Source: Emcibacter sp.
GTDB taxonomy: Bacteria > Pseudomonadota > Alphaproteobacteria > Sphingomonadales > Emcibacteraceae
DNA length: 33,909 bases
NCBI GenBank assembly: GCA_021741205.1
Contig: JAIOYI010000017.1
Coordinates: forward strand, 1 to 33,909
Direction of reading: 5' to 3'
The position numbers and the translations under genes are program-made. The notes below the pieces were generated by a model, which saw only the letters and a list, made by a program, of their open reading frames with translations, searched no databases and was not told where the DNA came from. Numbering within the stretch: the stretch's first letter is position 1; each line of letters starts with the position of its first letter. Below are positions 32,700 to 33,909 of this stretch, piece by piece.

Positions 32700-33412
32700 T
32701 GGCCGAAATGACAACATTAAAAAGAATATTATTTGGCTTTGCTCTTGTTGTGATCATGGGTATGATTGTTGTTATAGCCTTGAAACAGCAGGGAGTAGCA
32801 GTAGCAGCCTCTGAAATGGTTGCAACCACATCAGAAAAACCTAATTTCTTAAATTATGATATGGTCATTGGTGATAAAGATGCGCCTATTGAGATCATTG
32901 AATATGCGGCTATATCCTGTCCCCATTGCGCTCATTTTCACGAGGAAATTTTTCCAGAACTGAAAGAAAAATATTTGGATACAGGTAAGGCTCGGCTTGT
33001 TTACCGTAATTTTATATTTGATAATCCCTTTGATGTTTTCGCCGCATCCATAACACGCTGTGTCTCAGAAGATGCCTTTTTACCGACCTTGGAAACTTAT
33101 TTTAATTATCAGAAAATTTGGAATAAATTGCCAGACCTCCAACGTATTTTTGAAACAGAGGGGCGTGAGTCTGCCATGAAATTTGCCCATAATGAAGTTG
33201 CAAAAATCGCTAAAATAGCGGGACTTACCGACGATGAGACAGAAAAGTGCTTTGCCAATGAAGATGTTATTGATTACCTGCTTCTGATCAGGAAAGAGGC
33301 CGTTGATACTTACGGCGTGAACAGCACGCCCACCGTGATTATAAATGGTAAAAAATTAGAGGGAAGTGACATGGTATCGCTGACAGAGGCCATCGAAGCC
33401 ATAGGAAAATAA
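32699..33412 (+). CDS. DsbA-family thiol:disulfide oxidoreductase (second copy)
   Basis: 237-residue paralogue of the preceding protein. It has a hydrophobic N-terminal helix (ILFGFALVVIMGMIVVIALKQ) with no clear cleavage site, so it may stay membrane-anchored. The active site is CPHC at C74-C77 in YAAISCPHCAHFHEE, and the cis-Pro loop is NSTPTVIINGKKLEG. Long stretches match the first copy, such as LNYDMV, GDKDAPIEIIEYA and CPHCAHFHE, indicating a local duplication. Another in-frame ATG at 32708 is possible. It lies 23 bases before smc, as dsbA does in many alphaproteobacteria. Confidence 0.93.
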   Translation: MAEMTTLKRILFGFALVVIMGMIVVIALKQQGVAVAASEMVATTSEKPNFLNYDMVIGDKDAPIEIIEYAAISCPHCAHFHEEIFPELKEKYLDTGKARLVYRNFIFDNPFDVFAASITRCVSEDAFLPTLETYFNYQKIWNKLPDLQRIFETEGRESAMKFAHNEVAKIAKIAGLTDDETEKCFANEDVIDYLLLIRKEAVDTYGVNSTPTVIINGKKLEGSDMVSLTEAIEAIGK

Positions 33413-33435
33413 TTTAAGATAGAAAAAGAGGGACA

Positions 33436-33909
33436 ATGGATTTTACACGACTTCGATTATCTGGTTTTAAGTCCTTTGTGGATCCGACCGAACTGATTAT
33501 CGAAAATGGCCTCACCGGTGTGGTCGGGCCAAATGGTTGTGGAAAATCAAATCTCTTGGAAGCACTTCGTTGGGTGATGGGGGAAAATTCCGCAAAAAGT
33601 ATGCGGGGCAGTGGCATGGACGATGTCATCTTCTCGGGAACATCGACAAGACCCGCCCGCAATTTGGCAGAGGTCGCGCTTACTATTCATAATAATGACC
33701 ATACGGCTCCTGCAATCTTTAATGATGAAGTGCAGATGGAAATTTCTCGCAGAATAGAGCGGGAAAGTGGATCAGCTTACCGTCTCAATGCAAAAGAGGT
33801 TCGGGCAAAGGATATCCAACTGTTATTTGCGGACGCCTCAACGGGGGCTCATTCCCCATCCTTGGTGAGCCAAGAAAGAATCGGGAGCCTTATTAATGCT
33901 AAACCCAAG
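33436..33909 (+). CDS. smc: Chromosome segregation protein SMC (5' part only)
   Basis: First 158 residues of the SMC ATPase that condenses and segregates the chromosome. The start [20 protein letters not shown] is typical, Walker A is GPNGCGKS at residues 31-38, and the following [19 protein letters not shown] and MDDVIFSGT are characteristic of bacterial SMC. The ribosome site GAGGG stands close to the ATG. The frame is open to the window edge; the coiled coils, hinge and C-terminal ATPase half lie outside. Confidence 0.96.
   Translation, partial: MDFTRLRLSGFKSFVDPTELIIENGLTGVVGPNGCGKSNLLEALRWVMGENSAKSMRGSGMDDVIFSGTSTRPARNLAEVALTIHNNDHTAPAIFNDEVQMEISRRIERESGSAYRLNAKEVRAKDIQLLFADASTGAHSPSLVSQERIGSLINAKPK

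Noticed and set aside
1..33909. CRISPR array, insertion sequence, prophage or integrated element
   Set aside because: No regularly spaced repeats, transposase or integrase genes, or tRNA-flanking direct repeats were seen; all three tRNA genes are followed by ordinary sequence.

Overview
The window looks like part of the chromosome of an AT-rich, probably marine, alphaproteobacterium. The placement rests on several features: GapR (DUF2312) next to DUF1244 and N-formylglutamate amidohydrolase, a 41-residue L36 protein without the zinc site, a small NDUFS4-like complex I protein, gatCAB, the order mutY - DUF721/dciA - dsbA - smc, and a double cold-shock-domain protein followed by DUF192. Two sodium/proton-antiporter-type carriers suggest a saline habitat. 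I cannot name the genus; a low-GC marine order such as the Emcibacterales or Kordiimonadales is a guess.

Layout. 1-3400: gapR (cut by the window edge), DUF1244 and N-formylglutamate amidohydrolase on the minus strand, divergent from pyruvate kinase, then rpmJ on the minus strand behind two strong hairpins. 3600-6700: a HerA-like DUF87 ATPase tail-to-tail with an MscS channel, then a NifU-type scaffold gene. 6800-10070: two Ion Transporter superfamily carriers in tandem, an ArsB/NhaD/P-protein type and NhaB. 10260-12060: a two-domain cold-shock protein behind a nested hairpin, DUF192, tRNA-Pro and the NDUFS4-like gene. 12088-15550: tRNA-Arg and gatC-gatA-gatB, which make the amidotransferase that converts misacylated Glu-tRNA(Gln)/Asp-tRNA(Asn). 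15640-18990: a small acidic lipoprotein, a Sel1-repeat protein, tRNA-Ser, a ThDP-dependent enzyme and a small one-helix membrane protein whose promoter is covered by a near-perfect palindrome.

19041-26632 reads as an aromatic amino acid catabolism block. 4-hydroxyphenylpyruvate dioxygenase and a HisC-like aminotransferase plus a fused indolepyruvate:ferredoxin oxidoreductase lie on the minus strand. Each transcription unit is divergent from its own Lrp/AsnC regulator, and short AT-rich direct repeats lie in both divergent promoter regions. The aminotransferase would produce aromatic 2-oxo acids, HPPD would take the tyrosine branch to homogentisate, and the oxidoreductase would oxidise aryl pyruvates to aryl-acyl-CoA.

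26698-33909: a MipA/OmpV outer-membrane protein, DUF302, a GFA-fold zinc protein overlapping a glutathione S-transferase-like gene, mutY, DUF3667, dciA, two tandem DsbA-like oxidoreductases and the start of smc. No insertion sequence, prophage, CRISPR array or clear defence island was seen. The most unusual signals are regulatory: the palindromic operator at 18649-18670, the nested hairpin before the cold-shock gene at 10263-10320, and the Lrp-associated repeats spaced by whole helical turns. In protein sequence, the altered cysteine spacing of MutY stands out.
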